From Elusimicrobiales bacterium (lineage in GTDB: Bacteria > Elusimicrobiota > Elusimicrobia > Elusimicrobiales > UBA9959): DNA of 64,000 bases. The notes under the pieces are model-generated. The model saw only the letters and a program-made list of their open reading frames with translations. It had not been told where the DNA came from and ran no database searches. Of this stretch, positions 55,778 through 64,000 are shown in pieces (within the stretch, counting starts at the first letter, position 1; the number at the start of each line of letters is the position of its first letter). A program made the position numbers and the translations under genes. The stretch lies in contig JANZZP010000041.1 in NCBI GenBank assembly GCA_026419335.1, forward strand, positions 57,578 to 121,577. Direction: 5' to 3'.

Positions 55778-56584
55778 ATGAAAGAATTAAAAATAGAAGC
55801 AAAAACAGTTAAAGAAGCAATTGAAAAAGGTTTGAAAGAACTTAACTTAACAAGAGAACAAGTTGAAGTGGAAATAGTTCAAGAAGAAAAAAAAGGCATA
55901 TTGGGTATAAACCTTCAAAATGCTTGTGTTATAATACGGGAAAAAAATTTTAATAGAGCAGATGAACCTAAACAATATAAAACAAATGAAAAAGAATTGA
56001 TTCTTTCTAATTATTCATCATTTATTAAAACCGAAAATGTAATAGAAGATGTAAAAAAATTAGTTAGTGAAATACTTTCGTTATCAAAAATAGACTTTAA
56101 AATAACAAAAGAATTATATGACGAAACGTCTAAATTAGTTTATCTTAGTTTACAAAGTAAAGATGCTGGACTTTTATTATATGATGGGGCAAAAGGTTTA
56201 CTTTCACTACAACAAATTGTCTCTATAATTATAAATAAATATTATGATGAAAAAATAACTATAAAAATTGATTCAGAAGAATTTTGGCAAAAAACTGAAT
56301 TAAAATTTAAAAAAGACATAGAACACGCAATAGAATTTATTAATCGTACTAATAAGCCTTACAGAATGAGACCTATGCCTTCACCTTTTAGAAAAATGAT
56401 ACATGATATTGTAAAAATAAATTATCCAGAATATACTACATATTCTATAGGAAAAGGAAAATTTAGGAGAGTAGTAATAAGACAAAACAAACAAAAAAAA
56501 GAAAATGATGATTTGAATAATTTATCACAAAATATTCAAAAAGAAACAAACAATCAATCTGAACAAAATGTATCAAACAACTGA
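55778..56584 (+). CDS. jag: KH/R3H RNA-binding protein Jag (KhpB)
   Basis: Jag is a cytoplasmic RNA-binding protein linked to cell elongation in Gram-positives. It has the Jag_N domain (about 1-50, with EEKKGILGIN), a KH-II domain at about 85-165 and an R3H domain at about 195-220 with RMRPMPSPFRKMIHDIV, the R-x-M-x-x-x-x-R-x-x-x-H pattern. A Gln/Asn-rich tail ends it. It follows yidC at 12 bases with a strong AAAGGAGG site and overlaps mnmE by 17 bases. Confidence 0.92.
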   Translation: MKELKIEAKTVKEAIEKGLKELNLTREQVEVEIVQEEKKGILGINLQNACVIIREKNFNRADEPKQYKTNEKELILSNYSSFIKTENVIEDVKKLVSEILSLSKIDFKITKELYDETSKLVYLSLQSKDAGLLLYDGAKGLLSLQQIVSIIINKYYDEKITIKIDSEEFWQKTELKFKKDIEHAIEFINRTNKPYRMRPMPSPFRKMIHDIVKINYPEYTTYSIGKGKFRRVVIRQNKQKKENDDLNNLSQNIQKETNNQSEQNVSNN

Positions 56585-57920
56585 CACAATAGTCACAATA
56601 GCATCTGGGCCGGGTGGTGCTATAGGAATAATCAGAATAACAGGGAAAGATGCTTTACATATATCATCTAAATTTCTTTTACCAAACAATTTTTTTTATA
56701 ATCCAAAAAACTCCTATTTCTTCTTAAAAATAATAGACCCTAAAACACAAAAAACAATAGATAGAGCAGTAGTGATAATTTATTTATCTCCGAAAAGTTA
56801 TACTGGACAAGATACAGTAGAAATATTTTGTCATAATTCACCATATATAATTAAAAAAACACTTGATATAGCGATTGAAAATGGAGCACGACAAGCTCAA
56901 CCAGGGGAATTTACTTTTAGAGCTTATATAAATGGAAAAATTGATCTTACGCAGGCAGAAGCAATAAATCAACTTATAAAATCGGAAACTGAAAAGCAAC
57001 ATGAAATTGCTATAAAACAAGCAGAAGGTAGTCTCTCTAAAAGGTTATTTGATATAAAAAATCAAATAATTTCTTTACTTTCAGAGACAGAAGTTAGGAT
57101 AGATGACTCTTATGAAGAGATAGATGAAATAAATCAAAGTTGGTTTATAAATTCTTTAAATTTAATTATTGATTCAATCAAAAAACTTAAAGACACTTAT
57201 CACTCATCATTATTTATACAAAATGGTCTTAAAATATGTATTTGTGGAGCACCAAATTCTGGAAAATCTACGCTTATAAATACCTTGACAGGATATGAAA
57301 GAGTAATAACCTCTCCAATTCCAGGGACCACAAGAGATGTAATAGAAGTAGTATTAGATATAAGAGGTTTTAAAACTATATTTTACGACACTGCAGGAAT
57401 AAGAGAAACTGAAGACCCACTTGAAATTGAAGGAATTAAAAAAACTATCTCTACTATTGAAAACTCTGATATTATTTTACTTTTAAAAGACCCAAATCAA
57501 ACAAAGAAAGAATATTTGAAAATTAAGCAAAAAATAACAGAAAAGATAAAAAATAGAACAAGAATAATAGAAGTAGTAACAAAATCCGATACACTAAAAG
57601 AAAGAAATGAAGATGGTTTTTTATACATATCATCACTTACTGGGGAAAATATAGATAAGTTAATATCTATGATCACAGATTTAAAAGAAAAAATAACAGA
57701 TAGTATTTGTGATGAAATAGTAGTTTCAGAAAGGCATTATCAGTGTCTTTCAAAATCATATAACGAATTAAATAAAATAAAAAATATTCCAATTAATCAC
57801 TATGAACTTATAGCTGAACACTTTAAAAACGCATTAAATGAACTTGAATCAATAACTGGTAAAACATTAACTGAAGATATTCTTGAAAATATATTTTCAA
57901 GATTTTGCATCGGAAAATAG
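56568..57920 (+). CDS. mnmE: tRNA modification GTPase MnmE
   Basis: MnmE works with MnmG to put a carboxymethylaminomethyl group on the wobble uridine. The N-terminal folate-binding domain has GGAIGIIRITG and AQPGEFTFRAYINGKIDLTQAEA (in parts). The inserted G domain has the P-loop GAPNSGKST at residues 227-235, IPGTTRD and DTAGIRETEDPLEIEGI in parts. The C-terminal FCIGK supplies the essential Cys. The length of 450 is normal. Its partner mnmG is two genes downstream. Confidence 0.97.
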   Translation: MYQTTDTIVTIASGPGGAIGIIRITGKDALHISSKFLLPNNFFYNPKNSYFFLKIIDPKTQKTIDRAVVIIYLSPKSYTGQDTVEIFCHNSPYIIKKTLDIAIENGARQAQPGEFTFRAYINGKIDLTQAEAINQLIKSETEKQHEIAIKQAEGSLSKRLFDIKNQIISLLSETEVRIDDSYEEIDEINQSWFINSLNLIIDSIKKLKDTYHSSLFIQNGLKICICGAPNSGKSTLINTLTGYERVITSPIPGTTRDVIEVVLDIRGFKTIFYDTAGIRETEDPLEIEGIKKTISTIENSDIILLLKDPNQTKKEYLKIKQKITEKIKNRTRIIEVVTKSDTLKERNEDGFLYISSLTGENIDKLISMITDLKEKITDSICDEIVVSERHYQCLSKSYNELNKIKNIPINHYELIAEHFKNALNELESITGKTLTEDILENIFSRFCIGK

Positions 57921-57928
57921 GAGTTATT

Positions 57929-58657
57929 ATGAAAAAAAACATATTTACCATATCAAAAGATTTCTTATCAAAACCGGAAGAATTTATAAAAGATTCTGAT
58001 TTTAAAACAATATTATGTATTTTATTAATTAACTCTATCATAAAAGTAATTTATAATATAATCTCATCTCATCCTTTTCCACCAGAAATGAATTTCGAAT
58101 TTTCTGGTATTGTAAATCCAACAATTACTGATTTTATTTTGTCATATATTATATCGGAATTTCTTTATCTTGGCATTTTTTTATCTGTAATGACAATATT
58201 AATATCGGAGAAATTCTTCATTAAAACATCTATTACTATATTTATTCTAGCTTTATCAATATATTCTATATTTAAAGGAACAAAATTAATCTTAATATTA
58301 TATTTAACATTAGTTATATTTATTCTTTTTATTTTTACTAAAAAAAATATAAAAAACTATATAACATCATTTAAAATCTTAATTTCCATCCATATAATAG
58401 GGATAATTTCAACTATACTTATATATTTTGCTGAACTTCTATATTCGAATATACTTTTTATGACAATATTATTTATATATTCTATATTATCGTTTGGTTA
58501 TTTTGTAAAACTTTTTGTTGCTAACTATGATATATCAGTAAAAAAACTCATTATGTATTCCATAATTGCTGCAATAATCACCATATCTTTTGGAATTAGT
58601 CTAACAAAAATAGATATTTTTTCATCAAATACAAAAAAACTCATACTTTACAATTAA
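57929..58657 (+). CDS. Yip1-like polytopic membrane protein
   Basis: This 242-residue protein has about six hydrophobic helices and an N-terminal FLSKPEEFIKDSDFK segment. Such an F-x-x-P-x-x-F/x-F opening followed by several helices resembles bacterial proteins of the Yip1 (PF04893) type; this is a resemblance, not a firm assignment. The ATG at 57929 has an AGGAG site six bases upstream and is preferred to an upstream start at 57905 inside mnmE. Lying between mnmE and mnmG is unusual; those two are often adjacent. Confidence 0.62.
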   Translation: MKKNIFTISKDFLSKPEEFIKDSDFKTILCILLINSIIKVIYNIISSHPFPPEMNFEFSGIVNPTITDFILSYIISEFLYLGIFLSVMTILISEKFFIKTSITIFILALSIYSIFKGTKLILILYLTLVIFILFIFTKKNIKNYITSFKILISIHIIGIISTILIYFAELLYSNILFMTILFIYSILSFGYFVKLFVANYDISVKKLIMYSIIAAIITISFGISLTKIDIFSSNTKKLILYN

Positions 58658-58663
58658 AGTTTT

Positions 58664-60460
58664 ATGTCATTACACTTTTATCCTGAAAAATACGATGTAA
58701 TAGTAGTAGGAGCAGGACATGCAGGATGTGAAGCAGCACTAATTGCAGCAAAAATGGGTGTAAAGGTTCTTCTCATAACTCAAAATTTAGATACTATTGC
58801 TCAAATGAGTTGTAACCCTTCAATAGGGGGAGTCGGAAAAGGACAGTTAGTAAAAGAAATTGATGCTCTTGGCGGATATATGGCAATAAATACTGACCTA
58901 TCCTCATTGAACTATCATATGCTAAACACATCTCGAGGTCCAGCTGTCAGATCTCCAAGGGCTCAATGTGACAAAAAATTATATCACATTAATATGAAAA
59001 AAAAGATTGAATCAACTAAAAATATACATCTTTTTCAAGATGAAGTTAAATCACTTTATTTTAAAGAATCAAAACTTAATGGTGTAATTACGTTAAGAAA
59101 TACAGTATATCAAGCAGATATTGTTATAATTACAACAGGTACCTTTCTTAAAGGTATAATTCATATAGGCGAATTCACATCTAAAGGAGGAAGATATAAC
59201 GATCCATCTTCTGAATTTTTATCTGATGAAATAGAAAAGCTTGGTATTAAAAAAATAAGAATGAAAACTGGCACTCCTATGAGATTAAACTCATCAGGAA
59301 TAGATTTTAGTTTATGTGAGATTCAACTATCAGACAATCCTGCAACACCTTTTTCAATATTTACGGATGACAAATGGTTAAACTCAAAAAAATTCCTTCC
59401 TTGCTGGATTACCAGAACTACAGAGGAAACTTTTGATATAATAAATTCAAATCTACAAAAAAGTGCTCTATATAGTGGAAAAATAAAATCGATAGGGCCA
59501 AGATATTGTCCCTCTATAGAAGATAAAGTTTATAAATTTCCTCACCATAAAACTCATCATATATTTTTAGAACCTGAGGGATTTGAAACTTTCGAATATT
59601 ACGTCAATGGACTTTCAACAAGTTTAAGTGAGGATATTCAACATAGTATAATAAAATCAATTCCATCTATTAGAAATGCTCATATTGTTAGACCAGGATA
59701 TGCTATAGAATATGATTTGTTCGATCCACTAAATATAAAACAAACTTTGGAATCAAAAACAGTAGAAAACCTTTTTTTTGCAGGTCAAGTTAATGGAACA
59801 ACAGGTTATGAGGAGGCAGCTGCTCAAGGTATTATAGCAGGAATAAATGCTGCCCTAAAAATAAAAAGTAAAGAACCATTTATACTAAAAAGAGAAGAAT
59901 CTTATATTGGAGTTATGATTGACGATCTTACTGTAAAAGGAGTAGATGAGCCTTACAGAATATTCACATCTCGAGCAGAGTTTAGAATATTATTAAGACA
60001 AGATAATGCTGACATAAGACTTTGTGATTATGCTTTTCAACTTGGAACCTTAAATACACATATTTATGAAAAATTCAAAATATACAGAACAATATATGAA
60101 GAACTTTTACAAAATCCAGAAAAACAAATCAATTTAGATATAAACAATGAAATTTATCCTTGGAACATAGAAAATGCCAAAATGGCAGCTAAAAATCAGA
60201 TATTTTATTCATCATATATAGAGAGATATAAAAAAGAATTAGAAAAAATTCACAAGTTAGAGGAAATTAAAATTCCAAATAATTTTGATTATTCATCCAT
60301 AAATGAACTTTCCATAGAAACTCGACAAAAACTTTCTAAACTAAAACCACAAAATTTAGCTCAAGCATATAGAATACCTGGTATAACCTACACAGATGTA
60401 CAACTTATCTGGATACTTGTAGAAAAAAAAAGATATGGAAGAAATAAAAAAAGAACTTAA
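58664..60460 (+). CDS. mnmG: tRNA uridine 5-carboxymethylaminomethyl modification enzyme MnmG
   Basis: MnmG is the FAD-dependent partner of MnmE. The FAD motif VVGAGHAGCEAALIAAKMG begins at about residue 14, CNPSIGGVGKGQLVKEIDALGG follows in parts, and the second cysteine region contains KTGTPMRL. The C-terminal domain that binds tRNA and MnmE is present, with QDNADIRL and GITYTDVQLIW. The length of 598 is a little short of the usual 620-630. It overlaps rsmG by 26 bases. Confidence 0.97.
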   Translation: MSLHFYPEKYDVIVVGAGHAGCEAALIAAKMGVKVLLITQNLDTIAQMSCNPSIGGVGKGQLVKEIDALGGYMAINTDLSSLNYHMLNTSRGPAVRSPRAQCDKKLYHINMKKKIESTKNIHLFQDEVKSLYFKESKLNGVITLRNTVYQADIVIITTGTFLKGIIHIGEFTSKGGRYNDPSSEFLSDEIEKLGIKKIRMKTGTPMRLNSSGIDFSLCEIQLSDNPATPFSIFTDDKWLNSKKFLPCWITRTTEETFDIINSNLQKSALYSGKIKSIGPRYCPSIEDKVYKFPHHKTHHIFLEPEGFETFEYYVNGLSTSLSEDIQHSIIKSIPSIRNAHIVRPGYAIEYDLFDPLNIKQTLESKTVENLFFAGQVNGTTGYEEAAAQGIIAGINAALKIKSKEPFILKREESYIGVMIDDLTVKGVDEPYRIFTSRAEFRILLRQDNADIRLCDYAFQLGTLNTHIYEKFKIYRTIYEELLQNPEKQINLDINNEIYPWNIENAKMAAKNQIFYSSYIERYKKELEKIHKLEEIKIPNNFDYSSINELSIETRQKLSKLKPQNLAQAYRIPGITYTDVQLIWILVEKKRYGRNKKRT

Positions 60461-61061
60461 TAAATATCAAATAAATGTTGATTTAGAAAAAATTGAAAAG
60501 TTTACTATTTTTATAAAAGAAGTAATAGACAAAAATACATATATAAATCTTATCTCAAAATATGACATAAATAATATAATTGAAAGACATTTAATTGATT
60601 CAATAATAGCTATTAAAGACACTAGATTTTTAGAGGTTTTTAATAAAAAACAAATACTTGATATTGGAAGTGGAGGAGGTTTTCCTTCAATTCCACTTGC
60701 AATAATATTTACAAATTCTCACTTTACACTATCAGATTCTTCTTACAAAAAATATGAATTTTTACTTTGGATAAAAGAAAAACTAAAATTAAATAATATA
60801 GATATAATTAACCAAAGAATTAATCAAAAACATTTTAAAAAATATGATGTAATTACACAAAGAGCCGCTTCAAAATTTGAAGATCTATATAAAATTGCTC
60901 TAAAATTATTAGAAAAAAATGGATTTTTTGTTTCTTGGTTAAGTTATAAAGATGCTAAAAAATACGAAAAAAATTTTAATTTTATATATAATTATAATTT
61001 GAAAGGAAGAGAAATGTCTATATGTTTTCTAAAAAAAGGAGAACAAGATGCATTCATTTAA
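60435..61061 (+). CDS. rsmG: 16S rRNA (guanine-527-N7) methyltransferase
   Basis: RsmG methylates G527 of 16S rRNA. The SAM-binding motif DIGSGGGFPSIPLAI is at residues 76-90, and TQRAASKFEDL, LYKIALKLL and a C-terminal block complete the fold. The N-terminal helix bundle carries LISKYD and IIERHLIDSI. The length of 208 is typical. Its place after mnmG is the ancestral arrangement, but the parA/parB genes that often follow are absent here. Confidence 0.95.
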   Translation: MEEIKKELNKYQINVDLEKIEKFTIFIKEVIDKNTYINLISKYDINNIIERHLIDSIIAIKDTRFLEVFNKKQILDIGSGGGFPSIPLAIIFTNSHFTLSDSSYKKYEFLLWIKEKLKLNNIDIINQRINQKHFKKYDVITQRAASKFEDLYKIALKLLEKNGFFVSWLSYKDAKKYEKNFNFIYNYNLKGREMSICFLKKGEQDAFI

Positions 61062-61551
61062 TCTAATATTCACTCCTTTTGGTTTAATATTAGTCGGTTT
61101 TGCTATAATATTTTCAAATCCTGAAAAAAGAGATATAATTGCTAGTGCATCAACTTTAATATTTCAATTTATAATAAATTATTACATTCTAAAAAATTTA
61201 TATCATTTTAAAAAACCTATGCTTATTAGAAAATTTATAATCCTTTTCAATATAATAACTACTTCTATTGTTTTCTACTATATTTCATCATATTGGGCAC
61301 CTGCTTGGTTATTATATACAATGCCAGCTATTTTCGGTTCAACCTTTTTAGACAAAAAAAATACAATAATATTTTCAATTTTATCTTCAATATCCATGTT
61401 AAGTGTATATTTTATAAAAGCATATATTCTTGAAATAGAAATTTCATCTACAATTTTCACTATGGCATTGTCACATGTGTTTTTTATAATAACTGTATCC
61501 ATATTTGTAAACAATTTATCAGAGACAATTGTCAAGATGAAAAGATATTGA
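61048..61551 (+). CDS. Membrane protein of unknown function, sensor-module-like
   Basis: This 167-residue protein consists almost entirely of about six hydrophobic helices and ends shortly after the last one with NLSETIVKMKRY. Its size and layout resemble the N-terminal membrane input modules of histidine kinases or cyclases, but no catalytic domain follows; the next gene is a peptidase in another frame. I see no motif that allows an assignment. A GGAG site precedes the ATG, which overlaps rsmG by 14 bases. It is either a stand-alone protein or a remnant. Confidence 0.6.
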   Translation: MHSFNLIFTPFGLILVGFAIIFSNPEKRDIIASASTLIFQFIINYYILKNLYHFKKPMLIRKFIILFNIITTSIVFYYISSYWAPAWLLYTMPAIFGSTFLDKKNTIIFSILSSISMLSVYFIKAYILEIEISSTIFTMALSHVFFIITVSIFVNNLSETIVKMKRY

Positions 61552-61553
61552 AA

Positions 61554-62675
61554 ATGGATATAATATATAGATTAAGAATAATTTTTTGGCTACTTATTTT
61601 AATAATATGGGGGATATATGTATACCAATATATCAGTCAAGATTTAGAAAAAGAAAAAAGTACCAAAATAATACTAAATAAATCAGAACGAGAACAAAAA
61701 ATACAAAAAAAAAATATACCTTCCTATCAACCAATAACCCCGCAAATACATATATCTATTCAAACCCAGCAAAATATAGAAAAACAATATAATAATACTA
61801 CATCCTCTAATCCAAGAATTATGATATCCAAATCAACAGATATCATAGACATATCATTACCACAAGACCATCTTCAAGATAATACTGATGATAAGAATAA
61901 ATCAAACATAATTTCCATCCAAAAACAACAAATAAAAGAAAAAATAAAGGTTCCCGATGGATTTAATTTCAAAGAAACAAGACATTTTTACTTATATGTC
62001 GAAAATGGAATAAATATTGATGAAATAGAAAAAGAAGTTGGATATATGCATGGGGAGATGATGTTGGATTTAATAGCATTTTCTCCTTGGACGAGAGATG
62101 AAAAAGTTCATATTTACCTTGCTAAAAACTCTGCAAAATACCAAGAATTATCTGGAAGGCCTGCTTGGTCAGGTGGAGCTGCAAACTTAAAAGAAAAAAA
62201 GATATATCTATATATGTCATATGAATGGAAGGGAATATTAGCACATGAACTTACTCACATATATTTTGATAGCTTTTTTGGTGGATATGATAAAAGTCCA
62301 CTTTGGTTAAGTGAGGGTATGGCAGTATATATACAAATACAACGCGGAGGAGCAAAGCCAATGTGGCTTAAAGAAAATATAGAAAAACTTGCTTCAGGAA
62401 ATTTTTATCGTTTAAAAGATATTATTGAAACAAAAACATTAGATGATATTAATGAAAAAAATATAAAACTATGGTATGCACAATGCTATACTATTGTATA
62501 TTTACTAATTAAAATACAACAAAAAGACGAATTTTATCAATTTTGTAAACTAATAAAAGAGGGAAACTCTATTTCAAAATCTCTTTTTATGGCTTATGGC
62601 AAGCCATACACCACCTTAGCTGCTTTGGAAAGCATATGGAAATTTGAAGTTAAAAAAATATCAGAAAATATATAA
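61554..62675 (+). CDS. Membrane-anchored metallopeptidase, MA-type (HExxH)
   Basis: This protein has one N-terminal helix (about 8-26), a long polar Gln/Ser/Asn-rich linker to about residue 130, and a C-terminal gluzincin domain. The zinc site reads HELTH at residues 231-235, with the third ligand Glu254 in LWLSEGMAVYIQ. This matches the peptidase MA family (PF13485 type). The active site would face the periplasm. The start is uncertain: TTG 61548 overlaps the previous stop, while ATG 61554 is annotated here (373 residues); neither has a strong ribosome-binding site. The substrate is unknown. Confidence 0.8.
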   Translation: MDIIYRLRIIFWLLILIIWGIYVYQYISQDLEKEKSTKIILNKSEREQKIQKKNIPSYQPITPQIHISIQTQQNIEKQYNNTTSSNPRIMISKSTDIIDISLPQDHLQDNTDDKNKSNIISIQKQQIKEKIKVPDGFNFKETRHFYLYVENGINIDEIEKEVGYMHGEMMLDLIAFSPWTRDEKVHIYLAKNSAKYQELSGRPAWSGGAANLKEKKIYLYMSYEWKGILAHELTHIYFDSFFGGYDKSPLWLSEGMAVYIQIQRGGAKPMWLKENIEKLASGNFYRLKDIIETKTLDDINEKNIKLWYAQCYTIVYLLIKIQQKDEFYQFCKLIKEGNSISKSLFMAYGKPYTTLAALESIWKFEVKKISENI

Positions 62676-62728
62676 TACTTTTTCAAATAAAACTAAAAAG
62701 GAAATCATATAAAAATCAAAAATGACTC

Positions 62729-62757
62729 TTGACAAACTCAAATATTTCATCTATACT
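62729..62757 (+). promoter_or_regulatory. mraZ promoter (near-consensus sigma-70)
   Basis: TTGACA at 62729-62734 and TATACT at 62752-62757 are separated by 17 bases. This is the best promoter in the window. The predicted start is near 62764, giving a leader of about 50 bases with an AAAGGAG ribosome-binding site. It should drive mraZ, rsmH and the following division genes. Confidence 0.85.
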
Positions 62758-62765
62758 ATTTTTTT

Positions 62766-62806
62766 AAAGTGGTTAAAAGTGGTGAATAGTGTTTAAAAAT
62801 GTGTTA
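62766..62806 (+). promoter_or_regulatory. mraZ operator: Four 10-bp direct repeats, probable MraZ operator
   Basis: The repeats are AAAGTGGTTA (62766-62775), AAAGTGGTGA (62776-62785), ATAGTGTTTA (62786-62795) and AAAATGTGTTA (62796-62806). They share a GTGG/GTGT core spaced by 10 bases, one helical turn, and begin right after the predicted transcription start. MraZ binds tandem GTG-containing repeats upstream of its own gene in E. coli and mycoplasmas, so this fits an autoregulatory operator. The fourth copy is degenerate and merges into the Shine-Dalgarno. Confidence 0.8.
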
Positions 62807-62816
62807 AAGGAGTAAG

Positions 62817-63272
62817 ATGATAACTAAATCATTCTACGGAGAATACCACTTTGTAATAGATTCTAAAAATAGAATTTTTATACCATCGAAGTTTAGAGAT
62901 GAATTAAAAAAAGAAAAAGCAAAGAATTTTATGATAACAATAGGTCTTGATGGCTGCTTATACATTTTTCCTCCATCTACCTGGAATGAGCTTTTGAAAA
63001 ATAATATGGAAGTATTTAAAGCGGAAAATAAAGAAGAAGAAAGAGCATTTAAAAGATTTTTTTTCTCAAATGCATCTGAAACGGAAATTGATGAACAAGG
63101 AAGGATTCTTATATCTAATTCACATAAAAATTTTGCTCACATTAAAAAAGAAGTAGTAATAATTGGAGCAGGAAATAAAATTGAATTATGGGCAAAAGAA
63201 AAATGGGAAGAATATAAAAACATAAAGATAAAAAAATCACTTGAAAAATTTTCAAAAATACTTGACATATGA
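62817..63272 (+). CDS. mraZ: Transcriptional regulator MraZ
   Basis: MraZ is a ring-forming AbrB-like DNA-binding protein that controls the dcw cluster. The 151-residue protein has two AbrB-like repeats: DSKNRIFIPSKFR near residue 15, where the common form is DxKGR, and DEQGRILIS near 98. The AAAGGAG site is well placed. The stop overlaps rsmH by ATGA. The operator repeats just upstream support its identity. Confidence 0.96.
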   Translation: MITKSFYGEYHFVIDSKNRIFIPSKFRDELKKEKAKNFMITIGLDGCLYIFPPSTWNELLKNNMEVFKAENKEEERAFKRFFFSNASETEIDEQGRILISNSHKNFAHIKKEVVIIGAGNKIELWAKEKWEEYKNIKIKKSLEKFSKILDI

Positions 63273-64000
63273 TAAAAACTATGGAAGAAAAATATAATCA
63301 TATATCAGTAATGAAAAATGAAATCTGTGAACTATTAATTACTGATAAAGGTGGAATATATGTAGATGCAACAGTTGGTATGGGAGGACATGCAAAAGAA
63401 ATTTTAAAAAACTTAGATAAAACTGGCAAACTTATCGGTATAGATTGGGATCCTGAAATGCTAAATATAGCTTATGAAAATCTTTCACAATATAAAAATC
63501 AAGTAAAACTTATTGGAGGGAATTTTGCAAACATAGATGATATCTTAAAAAAAGAAGGTATTTTTTGTATTTCAGGATTATTGTTAGATCTTGGAGTAAG
63601 TTCTCTACATTTTGATAAAGCATCAAGAGGATTTAGTTTTAGAAAAGAAGGTCCTCTTGATATGAGAATAAATCCAGCAAATCCTTTAACAGCTCATACA
63701 ATAATTAATAGCTGGCCTTATCAACAAATAGAACATTTAATAAGAATTTGTGGTGAGAGATTTTCTTCAAAAATTGCAAAAGCTATAATAGAAGAAAGGG
63801 AAAAAAGAGAAATAAAAACAACTACAGAACTTGCAAACTTGATATCAAAAATAATACCCATAAAAGCTCAAACAAAAAGAGCATCTCATCCCGCTACAAA
63901 AACTTTTCTTGCTCTAAGAGTTGCTGTAAATTATGAATTTGAAAATTTAACAAAAGTTCTTCAAAAAGTTATACATATACTTGCTCCAGGTGGAAGAATA
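63269..64000 (+). CDS. rsmH: 16S rRNA (cytosine-1402-N4) methyltransferase (3' truncated by window edge)
   Basis: RsmH methylates C1402 in the ribosomal P site. The frame opens at ATG 63269 and stays open to the end of the window, giving 244 codons of about 300. Motifs are YVDATVGMGGHAKEIL (SAM-binding), IGIDWDPEM, LLDLGVSSLHFDKASRGFSF and GPLDMRI, followed by ASHPATKTFLALRV. The N-terminal HISVMKNEI matches the family's HxPVL-E start. The mraZ-rsmH pair is the conserved head of the division and cell-wall cluster; ftsL and ftsI would be expected next. Confidence 0.96.
   Translation, partial: MIKTMEEKYNHISVMKNEICELLITDKGGIYVDATVGMGGHAKEILKNLDKTGKLIGIDWDPEMLNIAYENLSQYKNQVKLIGGNFANIDDILKKEGIFCISGLLLDLGVSSLHFDKASRGFSFRKEGPLDMRINPANPLTAHTIINSWPYQQIEHLIRICGERFSSKIAKAIIEEREKREIKTTTELANLISKIIPIKAQTKRASHPATKTFLALRVAVNYEFENLTKVLQKVIHILAPGGRI

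Noticed and set aside
1..64000. Mobile element, CRISPR array or defence island
   Set aside because: Reading both strands shows no transposase, integrase, phage, Cas, restriction or toxin-antitoxin signature and no spaced repeats apart from the mraZ operator.
1..64000. Alternative genetic code (TGA as Gly or Trp)
   Set aside because: TGA ends nuoC, nuoD, rpmH, mraZ and others exactly where the families end, and Trp positions use TGG.

Overview
This is one contiguous, very AT-rich stretch (roughly 70% A+T by eye) of a bacterial chromosome. It is densely packed with housekeeping genes, many overlapping by 4 to 40 bases. There is no insertion sequence, prophage, CRISPR array or rRNA. TGA, TAA and TAG all end recognisable genes, so the genetic code is standard. 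The envelope looks diderm: there is a D15/BamA-type outer-membrane beta-barrel protein ending in Phe and a gmhA (LPS heptose) gene. A 13-subunit stretch of NADH dehydrogenase, an ETF pair and a MEP isoprenoid pathway indicate a respiring or anaerobically respiring bacterium. I cannot place it in a phylum from sequence alone. The gene order fits a deep-branching or candidate lineage rather than Proteobacteria or Firmicutes.

Layout. (1) 2-12571 (+): complex I operon nuoB (5' cut by the window edge) through nuoN, with separate nuoC and nuoD and a short NuoG. (2) 12590-15949 (-): riboflavin operon ribBA-ribH-ribD-ribE, divergent from (3) a GT-C-like membrane protein at 15986. (4) 18133-26565 (+): purB, a short archaeal-type purA, etfB/etfA, maeB, a CAU-anticodon tRNA, greA, a type II/IV secretion ATPase and a short aspartokinase. 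(5) 26558-35190 (-): rimP-nusA-infB-rbfA-nrnA-truB-ribF, then a small membrane protein and a hydantoinase-like amidohydrolase. (6) 35299-46317 (-): rpsB-tsf-pyrH-gmhA-frr-uppS-cdsA-dxr-rseP-ispG-proS-nitrilase, closed by a hairpin/T-run terminator. (7) 46473-49435 (+): nadE and the D15 protein. (8) 49436-53370 (-): recO-glyQ-glyS and a YtxH-like protein. (9) 53537-62675 (+): rpmH-rnpA-yidD-yidC-jag-mnmE-(Yip1-like)-mnmG-rsmG, then a membrane protein and an HExxH peptidase. (10) 62729-64000 (+): promoter, operator, mraZ and the start of rsmH, i.e. the head of a division and cell-wall cluster.

How the genes work together. Region 1 is one respiratory enzyme. Region 2 plus ribF (region 5) makes the FMN and FAD used by complex I and ETF. 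purB and purA together carry IMP to AMP. Regions 5 and 6 are translation, RNA maturation, isoprenoid/undecaprenyl and phospholipid precursor genes. Region 9 is the conserved ribosome, membrane-insertion and tRNA-modification cluster.

The strongest regulatory observations are two. Several transcription units have a good -10 box only 6-8 bases before the start codon (ribBA, the GT-C gene, purB, rpmH, recO), which implies leaderless mRNAs. The mraZ promoter is near-consensus and is followed by four 10-bp direct repeats that look like a MraZ operator. I did not find a convincing new defence, mobile or biosynthetic system. No gene-free gap exceeds about 170 bases; the largest (53371-53536, 46318-46472, 62676-62816) hold promoters, described below.
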